NCBI RefSeq assembly: GCF_937770335.1
Contig: NZ_CALJHY010000003.1
Span: forward strand, 372,001-436,000
Reading direction: 5' to 3'
Origin: an uncultured Glaciecola sp.
GTDB lineage: Bacteria; Pseudomonadota; Gammaproteobacteria; Enterobacterales; Alteromonadaceae
Length of the DNA stretch: 64,000 nt
Below, one piece after another: positions 52,431-62,952 of this stretch. Each line of letters starts with the position of its first letter. Position 1 is the first letter of the stretch. Below the pieces are notes generated by a model. The model searched no databases. It was not told the DNA's origin and saw only the letters and a list, made by a program, of their open reading frames with translations. The translations under genes and the position numbers were made by a program.

Positions 52431-53843
52431 TTAACGACCTTTACCAAACAAAACAACTTCAACCGTTCTGATCAATATTAATATGTCTAACAACAAACTT
52501 TGGTGTTTAACATAGTATAAATCATACTTCAGTTTTTCGAGTGAGTCCTTGACGCTTGCGCCATATGGATAATTTAACTGCGCCCAACCAGCTAATCCTG
52601 GTTTTACATTGTGACGCTGATTGTAATAGGGTACTTCTTTTACTAACTGTTGCACGAACTCCGGACGTTCAGGTCGCGGACCAATAAACGACATCTCACC
52701 TTTGATTACATTTAGCAGTTGGGGAAGCTCGTCAATTCGATACTTGCGGATAAAATTACCAATAGAGGTAACCCGATTATCATTTTTAGTGGCCCACTTA
52801 GCGCCATCTTTCTCAGCATCAGGACGCATACTTCTGAATTTTAGAATATTAAAAAGTTTACCATCTTTACCCACTCTTTCTTGCTTGTAAAACACTGACG
52901 CGCCTGTACGAAAACCGTCATCAATATAAATAATAATGGCGGTAAGCAACATAAGAGGCCAAGCAAAAAACATAACAAAACTGGCGATCGTAATATTCAA
53001 TAAATAGTCGACCGATTCGCGAAAATAATTTTGAGAATGAAAACCATTGGAATAAATAACCCAACTTGGATACATCAGGTCAACGACAATTTGGCCTCGT
53101 TCGCGCTCCATAAAGTCAAGAAGGTCGGTCACTTCAATGCCTCTCAAGCGACAATCAAACAGTGCAGAAACCGGCAATGTACCTCTGCGTTGGTCACAAG
53201 CAATTACAATTTCTTCAATATCGTTGTCTAGTAAAAATTGTCTGAATGATTCATCTACTTTTACGTGGATAATTTTTTCACGTTGCACTCCACTTTGGCG
53301 GTCATCACCAGGAATTGGCACGAACCCGACCAATTCAAAGCCTAACCGGTCAACATCCCGACGCATATTATTTTCTATTATCGACGCTCTAACACCCGCT
53401 CCCAATACCAATATACGAGAACTACTAATACCCATTAATCCCAGTCGATTAGTAAAATAACGAAAGAAAACAAGCGTGAGAATATTAAAACAAACAGCGG
53501 TCGGCAAAAAATAAGGATGTAAGTCGAGCTCAGTAAATAGGGCGCTCGTAATTATTTCAACAATAAAATAACTTAATACCAAACTAACGAATATACGTCG
53601 AATGATACCTCTGAAGGTTTCACGTAACTTTGTTTCGTAAAGACCAACCGACAATGAGCAGACTAAAATCGTAATCATAAGCAGAAAAATATTAATTGCG
53701 AGCGCTTCAGAATTCGGTTTTGGGGTAAGTTGTAGGCTCACCAAAACAAAGCTGGCAATGTAACTTACGTATGATACCAACACTGCTTCCGTGAGTACTA
53801 GCGCGGTTGAGCGCTTATTTTGTCTTTTATTAGACGATGCCAT
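52431..53843 (-). CDS. XrtA-associated undecaprenyl-phosphate sugar transferase (polyprenyl glycosylphosphotransferase)
   Basis: KFRSMRPDAEKDGAKWA; RKYRIDELPQLLNVIKGEMSFIGPRPERPEFV; KPGLAGWAQLNYPYGAS. Confidence 0.93.
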   Translation of the reverse strand: MASSNKRQNKRSTALVLTEAVLVSYVSYIASFVLVSLQLTPKPNSEALAINIFLLMITILVCSLSVGLYETKLRETFRGIIRRIFVSLVLSYFIVEIITSALFTELDLHPYFLPTAVCFNILTLVFFRYFTNRLGLMGISSSRILVLGAGVRASIIENNMRRDVDRLGFELVGFVPIPGDDRQSGVQREKIIHVKVDESFRQFLLDNDIEEIVIACDQRRGTLPVSALFDCRLRGIEVTDLLDFMERERGQIVVDLMYPSWVIYSNGFHSQNYFRESVDYLLNITIASFVMFFAWPLMLLTAIIIYIDDGFRTGASVFYKQERVGKDGKLFNILKFRSMRPDAEKDGAKWATKNDNRVTSIGNFIRKYRIDELPQLLNVIKGEMSFIGPRPERPEFVQQLVKEVPYYNQRHNVKPGLAGWAQLNYPYGASVKDSLEKLKYDLYYVKHQSLLLDILILIRTVEVVLFGKGR

Positions 53844-54028
53844 AACTTCCTTTTATTACCACGCTCATGAGAAGTGGAGTTTTAGACGTATGATATTTGA
53901 TTTATTTAAGATAAACTTAATTTAGTTCTCCAATCATTATAATAGTTTTCACGCTCGGGTAAATGACTGATTTATGATTTGTGATAAATTTTTTAAAGAT
54001 CATCAATATATTGGAAGGAAATTTAAGG

Positions 54029-54658
54029 ATGAAAAAAGCGTATCAATTCGGCTTAGCGGGGTTACTTCTCACCACTGTTGTTGTTTCGGGGTGTAGTGTT
54101 AATAAACTGCCAGAGGCAACAACGCGAGCTTCATTAACAACGAACGTTAATGATTACCAGTATCTCATTGGTCCTGGAGACGGCTTAACAATTTTCGTTT
54201 GGCGAAATCCAGAAATTTCAGGCAACTTTGTAGTGCGACCTGACGGGAAAGTAACTACGTCATTGGTCGAGGATATAGAAGTGTCTGGCAGAACGCCAAC
54301 AATGCTTGCTCGCCAATTAGAAGAACAACTTTCTACTTATATAAACAATCCTCGAGTAACGGTTAGCGTAAATCGCTTTCAAGGGCCTTTTAGTGAGCAA
54401 GTTCGCGTAATAGGCGAAGCTACAAACCCAAGTGCTATTAATTATACAGAAAACATGACCTTACTTGATCTGATGATTGCGGTAGGCGGGTTAACTGAAT
54501 TTGCAAGTGGGAACAACGCAAAATTGGTGCGAGTTATTAACGGCCAACAAACCACTTTTGAGTTAAATATTGAAGACTTGATAAAAGATGGCGATATTAC
54601 TGAAAACATAGATATGCTGCCCGGCGACATTATTATTATTCCAGAAGCTTGGTTCTAA
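54029..54658 (+). CDS. XrtA-associated polysaccharide export lipoprotein (Wza-like)
   Basis: MKKAYQFGLAGLLLTTVVVSGCSVNK; YLIGPGDGLTIFVWRNPEISG. Start 54029 preferred over 53981. Confidence 0.92.
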   Translation: MKKAYQFGLAGLLLTTVVVSGCSVNKLPEATTRASLTTNVNDYQYLIGPGDGLTIFVWRNPEISGNFVVRPDGKVTTSLVEDIEVSGRTPTMLARQLEEQLSTYINNPRVTVSVNRFQGPFSEQVRVIGEATNPSAINYTENMTLLDLMIAVGGLTEFASGNNAKLVRVINGQQTTFELNIEDLIKDGDITENIDMLPGDIIIIPEAWF

Positions 54659-54680
54659 GCTAATTTAGAGAAATATTTAC

Positions 54681-56261
54681 ATGCAAGATTTAGAAAAAAC
54701 CATTCAAATGGCACTCGATTTTATTCGAGGGATATGGATAAAGAAACGATATGTAATGATATGTTCATGGCTGATATGCCCTATCGGCTTTTTTTATGTG
54801 CTCACTTTGCCCGATGTTTATGAATCTGACGCTCAAGTTTACGTTGACACACGCTCTGTGCTGCAACCGCTGCTTAGGGGAATGGTTGTAGGTTCTAATC
54901 CCGATCAAGAAGTTCAAATGATGGCCAGAACGTTACTGAGTAGGGCAAACATTGAAATTGTTGCTCGGCAATCGGATTTGGATATTACGGTTAATGGCAA
55001 CGAAGATTACAACAAGTTAATCACCAAATTAACTGAAGATATTGATTTGAAAGGAACAGGTCGAGACAACATTTATACTATTTCTTATGCCAACGAAAGC
55101 GCCGAAATAGCACGAACCGTAGTTCAAGAAACATTGGATTTATTTGTAGAAGGTTCGTTGGGAAGTTCGAAAAAAGATACTGACACGACCACTCGTTTTT
55201 TAAATGAACAAATTGCAGAATACGAAAATGAACTTGCAGAGAGTGAGCAACGTCTCGCCAACTTTCAGCGAAAGTATAACGACATATTGCCTGCTCAAGG
55301 TTCTTTTTACAGTAATTTGCAGTCGCTAAAACAGCAGATGGAAGTAACCATACTCAGCATTAAGGAGACACAGCAACAAATTAATGCGATGAAAGGCCAA
55401 TCTCGTCAAGCACAGCAAGCCGCTGATGGCTTTGATGTTCGAAGTAATACAGGCGAACAAGTGTTAACAACTCGGTATGATGAACGTATTTTAAGTTTAG
55501 AAGGCCGTTTAGATGAATTAAGATTACGCTTTACCGATAAACACCCCGATGTCATAGAATCGAATAACTTGCTTGATGCCTTGAAAGAGTCAAGACAAAA
55601 GGACATTAACGCTTTTTTAGCGCAAGATACTGGCAGCGAATCGCCATCAATGTTGACTGAAAGTGATCGCGAGCTACGCCTTGAAATTGCGCGCTTAGAA
55701 GGTATGTTAGCGTCACTGAAAGTGAGAGAGAAAGATACCCAGGAAAAGATAATTGCGCTTCAGTCTACGATTGACTTAGTGCCTCAGATTGAATCTGAAG
55801 AAACAGGTCTAAACCGTGATTATGGTATTAAAAAAGAGAAATACGAAGAGTTGCTCTCTCGTCGTGAGTCAAATAATTTAGCAAGAAGCGCTGAAAATCA
55901 ATCTGACGATCTGCAATTTAGGATCATTCGTCCACCACTAATTGCGGATGGGCCAAGTGGACCAAAACGCATACTATTCTACACTGGCATCCTATTTATT
56001 GGATTTGGTTTAGGCGGGGGTATCGCATTTTTAATGAGTATGCTAAAGCCTGTATTGGTGCGTGGTCAGCAAATTTCAGACCTGACTGGATATCCTATTT
56101 GGGGGTCGGTAACTCATTTGGATCATGTTAGGCTTATCAAACGAAATAAAATGCGGATCTTTATTTTTGCATTGTCATCGGGTGCGATAATCATGCTATA
56201 TGCGGGTTTAGTTGCGGTAGATATTATGAACATTGATTTGGCGAGTAAAATACCATTATGA
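54681..56261 (+). CDS. XrtA-associated chain length determinant protein (Wzz/GumC-like)
   Basis: TM segments flanking coiled coil; YESDAQVYVDTRSVLQPLLRGM; RPPLIADGPSGPKRILFYTGIL. Confidence 0.92.
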   Translation: MQDLEKTIQMALDFIRGIWIKKRYVMICSWLICPIGFFYVLTLPDVYESDAQVYVDTRSVLQPLLRGMVVGSNPDQEVQMMARTLLSRANIEIVARQSDLDITVNGNEDYNKLITKLTEDIDLKGTGRDNIYTISYANESAEIARTVVQETLDLFVEGSLGSSKKDTDTTTRFLNEQIAEYENELAESEQRLANFQRKYNDILPAQGSFYSNLQSLKQQMEVTILSIKETQQQINAMKGQSRQAQQAADGFDVRSNTGEQVLTTRYDERILSLEGRLDELRLRFTDKHPDVIESNNLLDALKESRQKDINAFLAQDTGSESPSMLTESDRELRLEIARLEGMLASLKVREKDTQEKIIALQSTIDLVPQIESEETGLNRDYGIKKEKYEELLSRRESNNLARSAENQSDDLQFRIIRPPLIADGPSGPKRILFYTGILFIGFGLGGGIAFLMSMLKPVLVRGQQISDLTGYPIWGSVTHLDHVRLIKRNKMRIFIFALSSGAIIMLYAGLVAVDIMNIDLASKIPL

Positions 56262-57289
56262 GCAATACAATAGAAAAGGCCCTACTTCGCCAAAAAGAAG
56301 CTGCACGTTTGAAACAAGAAGCTGAGACTTCAAATGTCGAATCCGACCATATTGAGACTGTGAGCAAAGCCCAAAACGAAAATGCAGACCAAATTGAGAT
56401 TGCAAACAAAGGCGAAAATGGAAACGTCGACACTGGGAAGGTCAATTCAGTTGCGACTACTCTTGAGGCAGCCCAGCCCGAAAACTCGGTTAAGAATCCA
56501 GTTGCAAATGCTCAAGATAACGAAAAAGTGTTTAACATTGACGTTGATGACTTAGAAAGTCGCGGTTTTGTCTCACTGCACAGCACGCGAAGCCAAATTA
56601 ATGAAGAATACAGAGAAATAAAGCGTAAGCTTTTATCGAATGCATTTGGTGCATTGTCAAAAACAATCACCAATGCCAACATTATTATGGTAACCAGTGC
56701 TCGCCCAAGTGAAGGAAAAACATTTACTGCTATTAATCTAGCATTGAGTATTGCTGCGGAAAAAGACAAACGTGTGCTATTGATTGATGCTGATGTTTTA
56801 AAACCCAATATCTTAAGAACATTAGGCCTAAAAGAACGCTCAGGCCTAATGGAGTACTTATTGGGTGATGTAAAAGAAATTGGTGACGTGATGTTTCATT
56901 CTAATATCGACCAATTAACCATTATCCCGGCAGGTCGCTCACATCATTTATCAACCGAGTTGTTGGCAAGCCAAGCAATGAGTGAACTCATTGCTCAGTT
57001 TTCTACACGATATCCAGACCGAGTCATTATCATTGATACGCCCCCAATCGTTGGTATCAATGAATCAGCCGTGTTAGCAAACTTTGCTGGACAAGCTGTG
57101 GTAGTTGTAGAAGAAGGTGGTTCGAGACTATCCGATGTGCAAAAAGCAGTCGAACGTTTAAACCCAAATATGGCGATTGGCTTTGTAGTGAATAAATCAC
57201 TCGATACATCACAACAATCAGGCTATTACGGCTATCACCACTACGGAACTGATCGTAAAGGCGAAGAAGTGCCATCAAAAACAGCCTAA
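56258..57289 (+). CDS. XrtA-associated tyrosine autokinase (BY-kinase)
   Basis: MVTSARPSEGKTFTAINLALSIA; VLLIDADVLKPN; VIIIDTPPIVG; Tyr-containing tail SGYYGYHHYG. Confidence 0.92.
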   Translation: MSNTIEKALLRQKEAARLKQEAETSNVESDHIETVSKAQNENADQIEIANKGENGNVDTGKVNSVATTLEAAQPENSVKNPVANAQDNEKVFNIDVDDLESRGFVSLHSTRSQINEEYREIKRKLLSNAFGALSKTITNANIIMVTSARPSEGKTFTAINLALSIAAEKDKRVLLIDADVLKPNILRTLGLKERSGLMEYLLGDVKEIGDVMFHSNIDQLTIIPAGRSHHLSTELLASQAMSELIAQFSTRYPDRVIIIDTPPIVGINESAVLANFAGQAVVVVEEGGSRLSDVQKAVERLNPNMAIGFVVNKSLDTSQQSGYYGYHHYGTDRKGEEVPSKTA

Positions 57290-57313
57290 GCAACAAAAGG
57301 AAGAGTAAAGTCA

Positions 57314-58984
57314 ATGCACTATAAAAGGAAGTTTAAAGCGATATCTTTGCTTGCTGTCGCGCCTTTGACTATGCAACTGATAAGCGTATCGGCTGCTGCC
57401 AACGAACTCGAATGGGCAGTGGGTGTTGACAACGAGGTTGTTTATCAGGATGTGTATTCCGATGAACAGCAGCAAACCATTAATTCAACAAACTTCATTG
57501 TGCGCCCTCAATTGTCACTTAATTTCACATCAAAACGCACTAACGCATTTTGGCGAGCAACCCACAATCACGTTCGTCGAAGCCTGCAAGATGCTGATGT
57601 AACAAACAACTACACAAACTATGCTTATGGCGGTAGTTTCGCCGCTATACAAAATCTATTAACCTTTACTGCCAGCGGTGCTTTAAATTATCAAAGTGCC
57701 GCAGCGAATGGTTTTTTAGTTGATGATTTTTTACTCAATGCAGAAAACTTATCAAAAACCCGTTCTAACCGTTTCGGTGCTGATTTTACGCTTCCAAGAG
57801 GTGATTATTTTGGTCATTCAACTCAAGTTAATTACTCTACTACCGAAAGTGAAAGGCGTGAAAATTCGTTCAATCAGTTAGACAGTAATGTACTCAGCAT
57901 TAACACAAGTACTTATACCGGCAATCATTTTGAGCGCTTTGCAGCGAGAGTCAATAGTGCTTTTAGTGTATCCGACCGCAGCACACGAGGTGATTACACT
58001 AATCGTCGAGTTAACGCCGACATGTCATATCGCGTAATTAGCAATATGGGTGTCACCGCGAACGCAAATCACGAAGCAAATCAAGTTCAATCGCAAAATA
58101 ATGTGTTTTCCAATTTACGCCAGTTTAATAGCGTAGGTGCCGGTTTAATCTGGCGGCAAACTGAAAATAATTTCATTTCAGTCACGTGGAACAAGGCGGA
58201 TAACGACGCTGTTAATGCTGATGAAAACAACAAAGGCTATATTGGGGCTGATATAAAGTGGCAATTTACACCCCGAACCCAAGTTAGTGCTGATTATAAT
58301 CGACGTTTTTTTGGAGAAAGTGGTAATTTTAGCTTTCAGCACCGAATTAAGAAATTCAGAACACAAATTACTTATTCAGAAGAAGTCACCAGTTTTTCCC
58401 GCTTAATTGCTGAACCCGAAAACTTAGGCGTATTTATTTGTGCCGATGGTGTTACCGATTTATCCGCGTGTTTTCAACCGAGTTCGCTTAATTATGAACC
58501 GCAAGCTAACGAGGAGTTTGTGCAGTTCAGTACACAAAACCCAGTAATTAATGACGAACTCATTTTACGAAAGGGGCTTTTTTGGGAATTAGGCACGGAA
58601 CTGCGAAGAACAAAGGTATCATTGAATGGTCGCTATTTTACTAATGAATATTTAGAGTCCGACCGATTGTCTCGAACCTATTCGGCAGGCACTTCAGTTG
58701 CGTTCGCAATTGGGCCAAAAACAAATATTAGTTGGACAACCGATGCCGCTATCACAGATGATATATTTGAAGGTGATAAAGGCAACGCAGAAGTGTTAAG
58801 CACTAAATTAAGCATTGAACGTAACATCGGGCGTTATTTTAATCTGTCGTTAGCGTTTTCTTACTTGCAACGCGATACAGAAGGCAGAGTATTGGGCAGT
58901 GGCAGCGGCGGGATTGCTGGACTCAATGGCGACATTAAAGACCGTCGCGTTTCATTAAATCTGAAGTACAATTTGACTAAGTAA
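57314..58984 (+). CDS. XrtA/PEP-CTERM-associated outer-membrane beta-barrel protein
   Basis: Signal peptide; alternating beta-strand pattern through the C-terminus; position after the autokinase gene. Confidence 0.85.
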   Translation: MHYKRKFKAISLLAVAPLTMQLISVSAAANELEWAVGVDNEVVYQDVYSDEQQQTINSTNFIVRPQLSLNFTSKRTNAFWRATHNHVRRSLQDADVTNNYTNYAYGGSFAAIQNLLTFTASGALNYQSAAANGFLVDDFLLNAENLSKTRSNRFGADFTLPRGDYFGHSTQVNYSTTESERRENSFNQLDSNVLSINTSTYTGNHFERFAARVNSAFSVSDRSTRGDYTNRRVNADMSYRVISNMGVTANANHEANQVQSQNNVFSNLRQFNSVGAGLIWRQTENNFISVTWNKADNDAVNADENNKGYIGADIKWQFTPRTQVSADYNRRFFGESGNFSFQHRIKKFRTQITYSEEVTSFSRLIAEPENLGVFICADGVTDLSACFQPSSLNYEPQANEEFVQFSTQNPVINDELILRKGLFWELGTELRRTKVSLNGRYFTNEYLESDRLSRTYSAGTSVAFAIGPKTNISWTTDAAITDDIFEGDKGNAEVLSTKLSIERNIGRYFNLSLAFSYLQRDTEGRVLGSGSGGIAGLNGDIKDRRVSLNLKYNLTK

Positions 58985-59073
58985 GAAGCTACCTGCTGAT
59001 TTAGTCGGTAGCACTATTTTTTCAGTAGCTATTATTCGATATAATAGACTCAGACACTGCGACTACTTAAAGA

Positions 59074-60126
59074 TTATCTTTCATCATCGGTCTTAAGCCG
59101 TACATAAGTCTGGTACTTTTTCTTCAATAATTTATCAATATACTGAGTGAGTTTAATCTTGTGCTTCAAAGCATCATCTAGCGCATCTACTAGCTCATGC
59201 AGCATATCTTTATAATACGCAGCTTCATGAATTTGAGTCCCTTTTGCTGTGACCCTGACAGCCTCTGCGTCCGCATTAACAATCTCGTCTCGTGCTGGAA
59301 TTACATTGTCCGGCACGAACATCTCTGACTTTACTTCATCGATAACAACGTTAACTTGCGCTTCTTCAAAGAATTCTATTTCTTCCAAAAATCCATACAG
59401 CAAAATACGATCCATTAACGTATTCATGCGCCGAGGCACACCGCGCGAAAAATCATGGATCAGGGTAAAAGCATCATCACTAAACAACCCTTCGCCCACA
59501 TAGCCGGCATGCTGCAAACGAAACTCAATATACTCTCTCGCTTCTCTCGCATTAAGCGGTGCTAAGTGGCATGAAGCAACAATGCGTTGGCGAAACTGCT
59601 CCATATTTGGCGCTCGTAAAATGGGTTGAAGTTCGTCTTGACCTAACAAGAAACTTTGTAATAAAGGCTTACCTCCTTTCTGGAAATTAGACAGCATACG
59701 CAATTCTTCGATAGTTTCTAATGGTAAATTTTGTGCTTCATCAACAAGCAACAATGCGCGTTTGCCTTGGTCTGCCAGTTGATTTAGAAACCGTTCCAAC
59801 TCTTCAAGAATTTCAGCTTTGCTTTTTCCTGCTACGTTTAGTTCAAATTTGGACGCCACCATCTTGACTATTTCATCGGGTGACAGCTTAGGAGTAACTA
59901 TTTGTGCGGCAAAAATATCTTCTTCAAGACTATTCAATAGGCTATTAGCAATGGTCGTTTTACCGGTGCCAATATCACCCGTAATGACAATAAACCCCTC
60001 CGCTTGCGACAATCCATATTGCAAGTATGACATCGCTCGCTTATGCAATTTACTCTCATAGAAGAAGGCTGGATCAGGCGTTAGCTGAAAAGGCTTTGAT
60101 TTTAGTCCATAATAACTTTCGTACAT
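59074..60126 (-). CDS. XrtA-associated ATPase (ExeA/GspA-like AAA)
   Basis: MYESYYGLKSKPFQLTPDPAFFYES; GDIGTGKTT; LLLVDEAQNLPLETIEELRMLSNF. Confidence 0.93.
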   Translation of the reverse strand: MYESYYGLKSKPFQLTPDPAFFYESKLHKRAMSYLQYGLSQAEGFIVITGDIGTGKTTIANSLLNSLEEDIFAAQIVTPKLSPDEIVKMVASKFELNVAGKSKAEILEELERFLNQLADQGKRALLLVDEAQNLPLETIEELRMLSNFQKGGKPLLQSFLLGQDELQPILRAPNMEQFRQRIVASCHLAPLNAREAREYIEFRLQHAGYVGEGLFSDDAFTLIHDFSRGVPRRMNTLMDRILLYGFLEEIEFFEEAQVNVVIDEVKSEMFVPDNVIPARDEIVNADAEAVRVTAKGTQIHEAAYYKDMLHELVDALDDALKHKIKLTQYIDKLLKKKYQTYVRLKTDDER

Positions 60127-60167
60127 ATTTTATTGCCCGTCCATTTTTAAATCGCTGATAATATACA

Positions 60168-61589
60168 CTATTTTGCGTCTGCATTCACAATCTGTGAAAT
60201 AATTCCTGTGGTTGAAACACCGTCTTCAAACAAAAGCACGCGCACCTCGCCACCATTGGCGATGACCTCATTACCACCTGCAATTTCATGTATCTTATAA
60301 TCGCCTCCTTTGACCAAAACATCAGGCAAAATATCGGCAATAAGTGATTGCGGTGTATCCTCACTAAAAGGCACAACCCAATCAACTGCACTTAACCCTG
60401 CCAATACTGCCATTCTGCGTTGTAAGTTATTAATGGGCCTGCCATCGCCCTTTAGTTTACGCACTGAATCGTCTGTATTGACAGCAACAATTAAACGGTC
60501 GCCCAGCGTTGCGGCTTCCGTTAAATAAGCGACATGTCCCGAGTGTAAAATATCAAAACAGCCGTTTGTCATGACAACACGTTCGCCCTTGTCCTGAGCT
60601 TGTTGCACGACAAGGCGAAGTTGCTGTGCATTCATCACGCCGCCACCTTGATGCCCTTGCACATTTAGCGCAATAGCAAGCTCGGTAGTCGACACGGTTG
60701 ATGTGCCTAATTTACCTACAACAACGCTAGCCGCATGGTTTGCGAACTGACAGGCTCTTTCCAACGACATACCAACTGCCATGCAACAGGCTAGCGTCGA
60801 AATTACGGTATCGCCAGCACCAGTAACGTCGTAAACCTCTTTGGCATGCGCCGGTAAATGATAAACTTGCTCTTGATATAAGGACATGCCTTTTTCTGAA
60901 CGAGTAACTAATACCGCATCCAGATCGCACTTCTGCTTTAAGGCTTGTGCACGGGTAAATAATTCATCTTCACTTTCACAAACACCCATCTCGCCTTCAA
61001 ATTCAGACATGTTAGGTGTCAGCAATGTTGCCCCTTTATATCGAGCAAAGTCACTTCCTTTGGGGTCAACAATAACGGGCTTGTTGTATTTGCGAGCGAG
61101 TAAAATAAGTGATTGAGGATCAGACAGGCACCCTTTGTTGTAATCTGAAAGCACAACTAAATCGGTGTGTTTAACTTGCTCTTCAAACATGGCAAGCAAT
61201 TCTGATTTATCGTCTTTGGCAAAACTCTTTTCAAAATCTAAACGCAATAATTGCTGATTACGGCTCATTATCCGAAGTTTCGTGATGGTGTCTTGAGTTG
61301 CTACTTTTGAAAACTGACAGGTCACGTCCATAGCCGCTAGGCGATCGTTGAGTATTTGAGCTGCTTCGTCCTCACCGGTCATTCCAATCAATACAACTTG
61401 AGCGCCCAGTGTTGCCGCGTTAATAGCCACGTTCGCGGCTCCACCTGGACGGTCTTCCATATCAACTACACGCACTATTGGTACTGGCGCTTCAGGAGAA
61501 ATGCGCGCAGTAGGGCCGGTCCAATAACGATCCAACATTACATCGCCAATGATAAGGATTTTCGCTTTGCTAAAATCAGGTATTTGCAT
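60168..61589 (-). CDS. hldE: Bifunctional heptose-7-phosphate kinase / heptose-1-phosphate adenylyltransferase
   Basis: [57 protein letters not shown]. Confidence 0.97.
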   Translation of the reverse strand: MQIPDFSKAKILIIGDVMLDRYWTGPTARISPEAPVPIVRVVDMEDRPGGAANVAINAATLGAQVVLIGMTGEDEAAQILNDRLAAMDVTCQFSKVATQDTITKLRIMSRNQQLLRLDFEKSFAKDDKSELLAMFEEQVKHTDLVVLSDYNKGCLSDPQSLILLARKYNKPVIVDPKGSDFARYKGATLLTPNMSEFEGEMGVCESEDELFTRAQALKQKCDLDAVLVTRSEKGMSLYQEQVYHLPAHAKEVYDVTGAGDTVISTLACCMAVGMSLERACQFANHAASVVVGKLGTSTVSTTELAIALNVQGHQGGGVMNAQQLRLVVQQAQDKGERVVMTNGCFDILHSGHVAYLTEAATLGDRLIVAVNTDDSVRKLKGDGRPINNLQRRMAVLAGLSAVDWVVPFSEDTPQSLIADILPDVLVKGGDYKIHEIAGGNEVIANGGEVRVLLFEDGVSTTGIISQIVNADAK

Positions 61590-61642
61590 GATTAACTGTC
61601 TTGTGAATTGCTATTTGTTTTGAATTACCTGAGAGTATAACA

Positions 61643-61993
61643 ATGAATCAGAAAAATTCCGATAAACCTTGGTTTATCTACCTCATAAAAAACAAACTTA
61701 ACCAACTGTATTGCGGTATTACCGTAGACGTGCAGCGGCGTTTTTTGGAGCACGCAAGTAACAGTACCAAATGTGCAAAGGCGCTGAAGGGGAAAGGACC
61801 GCTAGTAATTATGTTTTGCGCTCGGGTAGGCAATCAATCCGAAGCATTAAAATTAGAGCATTGGTTAAAAAAGCAAACTAGGCAACATAAAGACAAGCTT
61901 ATAGCCGGTACTTCAGCATTACCAGTTGAGCATGAATTACTTGGGTCACGGATTATTCAGGCCAATATTAACCGGCAAATAAGTCAGCAATAA
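61643..61993 (+). CDS. GIY-YIG nuclease family protein
   Basis: PWFIYLIKNKLNQLYCGITVDVQRRFLEH. Confidence 0.92.
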   Translation: MNQKNSDKPWFIYLIKNKLNQLYCGITVDVQRRFLEHASNSTKCAKALKGKGPLVIMFCARVGNQSEALKLEHWLKKQTRQHKDKLIAGTSALPVEHELLGSRIIQANINRQISQQ

Positions 61994-62873
61994 GCAACGC
62001 TAAACCAATGCTCAATACAAATTCGATACTCGCAATACCGATATTATGGTGTAAATCAACTTCTGTTTTCCAATTAACACCGCTCAAGATGATTCGTTTT
62101 GACACGCTCGACAATATAATAAGAAACACTGAAAACCCAGCACTAACAACTAACCAGCCTGTTACATTACTGACATATGAATGAGGATCGTAAACTAAAA
62201 TAGACCCCGCTGAAGAAACCGCTATCGCTGTTCCTATCAAGTTACCTGAATGCTGAATTGCTAGCGCTAATTGCCCTTTACAAAGGTCACGTTGAAAGCT
62301 GTTATCTTGATTATTGCTGGCATAGCGACGTTCATATAACCGAGTCGTCAAGAGCAAAACGATTAACACCACCATTGAACCTGATAAAATCGCAATAAAG
62401 GTATTAGCGTCGGATCCCACCGCCCAGTCCATAATACTTTTAATGATAATTGCACTGGCTATTGAGCTGCCGGCATCAACTAAGGCTACCGATACATTCT
62501 TCTCAGAAATCATTTTGTTTTTATCGAGTCGGTTTAACACTACTTTGTCGTGCGCATAACGACCGGCTTTTACTAAAACGATACCAATACTGCCAAATAT
62601 CAACATGCCCAAAGCCGCAGCTTCAAAACCTAAGTGAGTATGTCTCCCAACCACCGATGATAAAACGATAGTGAGTGATAACATTCTGCCAGCCATACTG
62701 ATACCGAATGCAAAATTATCTTTCTCACCTAATTCACTTCTAACGCTTGTTTTTGTGAAAAATCCTGATAAAGAGCGGATAGCAAACAGCAACAGAATTG
62801 CGATTGAAATATCGATAGCCAAATAAACTAGGATTTCGGATGATAAAGGCACAAGTTGAACCAGTTGTTCCAT
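61968..62873 (-). CDS. DUF350-family membrane protein
   Basis: Multi-TM with paired repeats of the DUF350 type (NFAFGISMAGRMLSL; DLCKGQLALAIQHSGNLIGTAIAVSSAGS). Confidence 0.75.
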   Translation of the reverse strand: MEQLVQLVPLSSEILVYLAIDISIAILLLFAIRSLSGFFTKTSVRSELGEKDNFAFGISMAGRMLSLTIVLSSVVGRHTHLGFEAAALGMLIFGSIGIVLVKAGRYAHDKVVLNRLDKNKMISEKNVSVALVDAGSSIASAIIIKSIMDWAVGSDANTFIAILSGSMVVLIVLLLTTRLYERRYASNNQDNSFQRDLCKGQLALAIQHSGNLIGTAIAVSSAGSILVYDPHSYVSNVTGWLVVSAGFSVFLIILSSVSKRIILSGVNWKTEVDLHHNIGIASIEFVLSIGLALLIADLFAG

Positions 62874-62952
62874 ATTTGGATAATCCTAACGACACAGTAA
62901 ATTGAAAACGGTATCATAATACCGTTATTGACGATTATTCACACAGGTTTAA

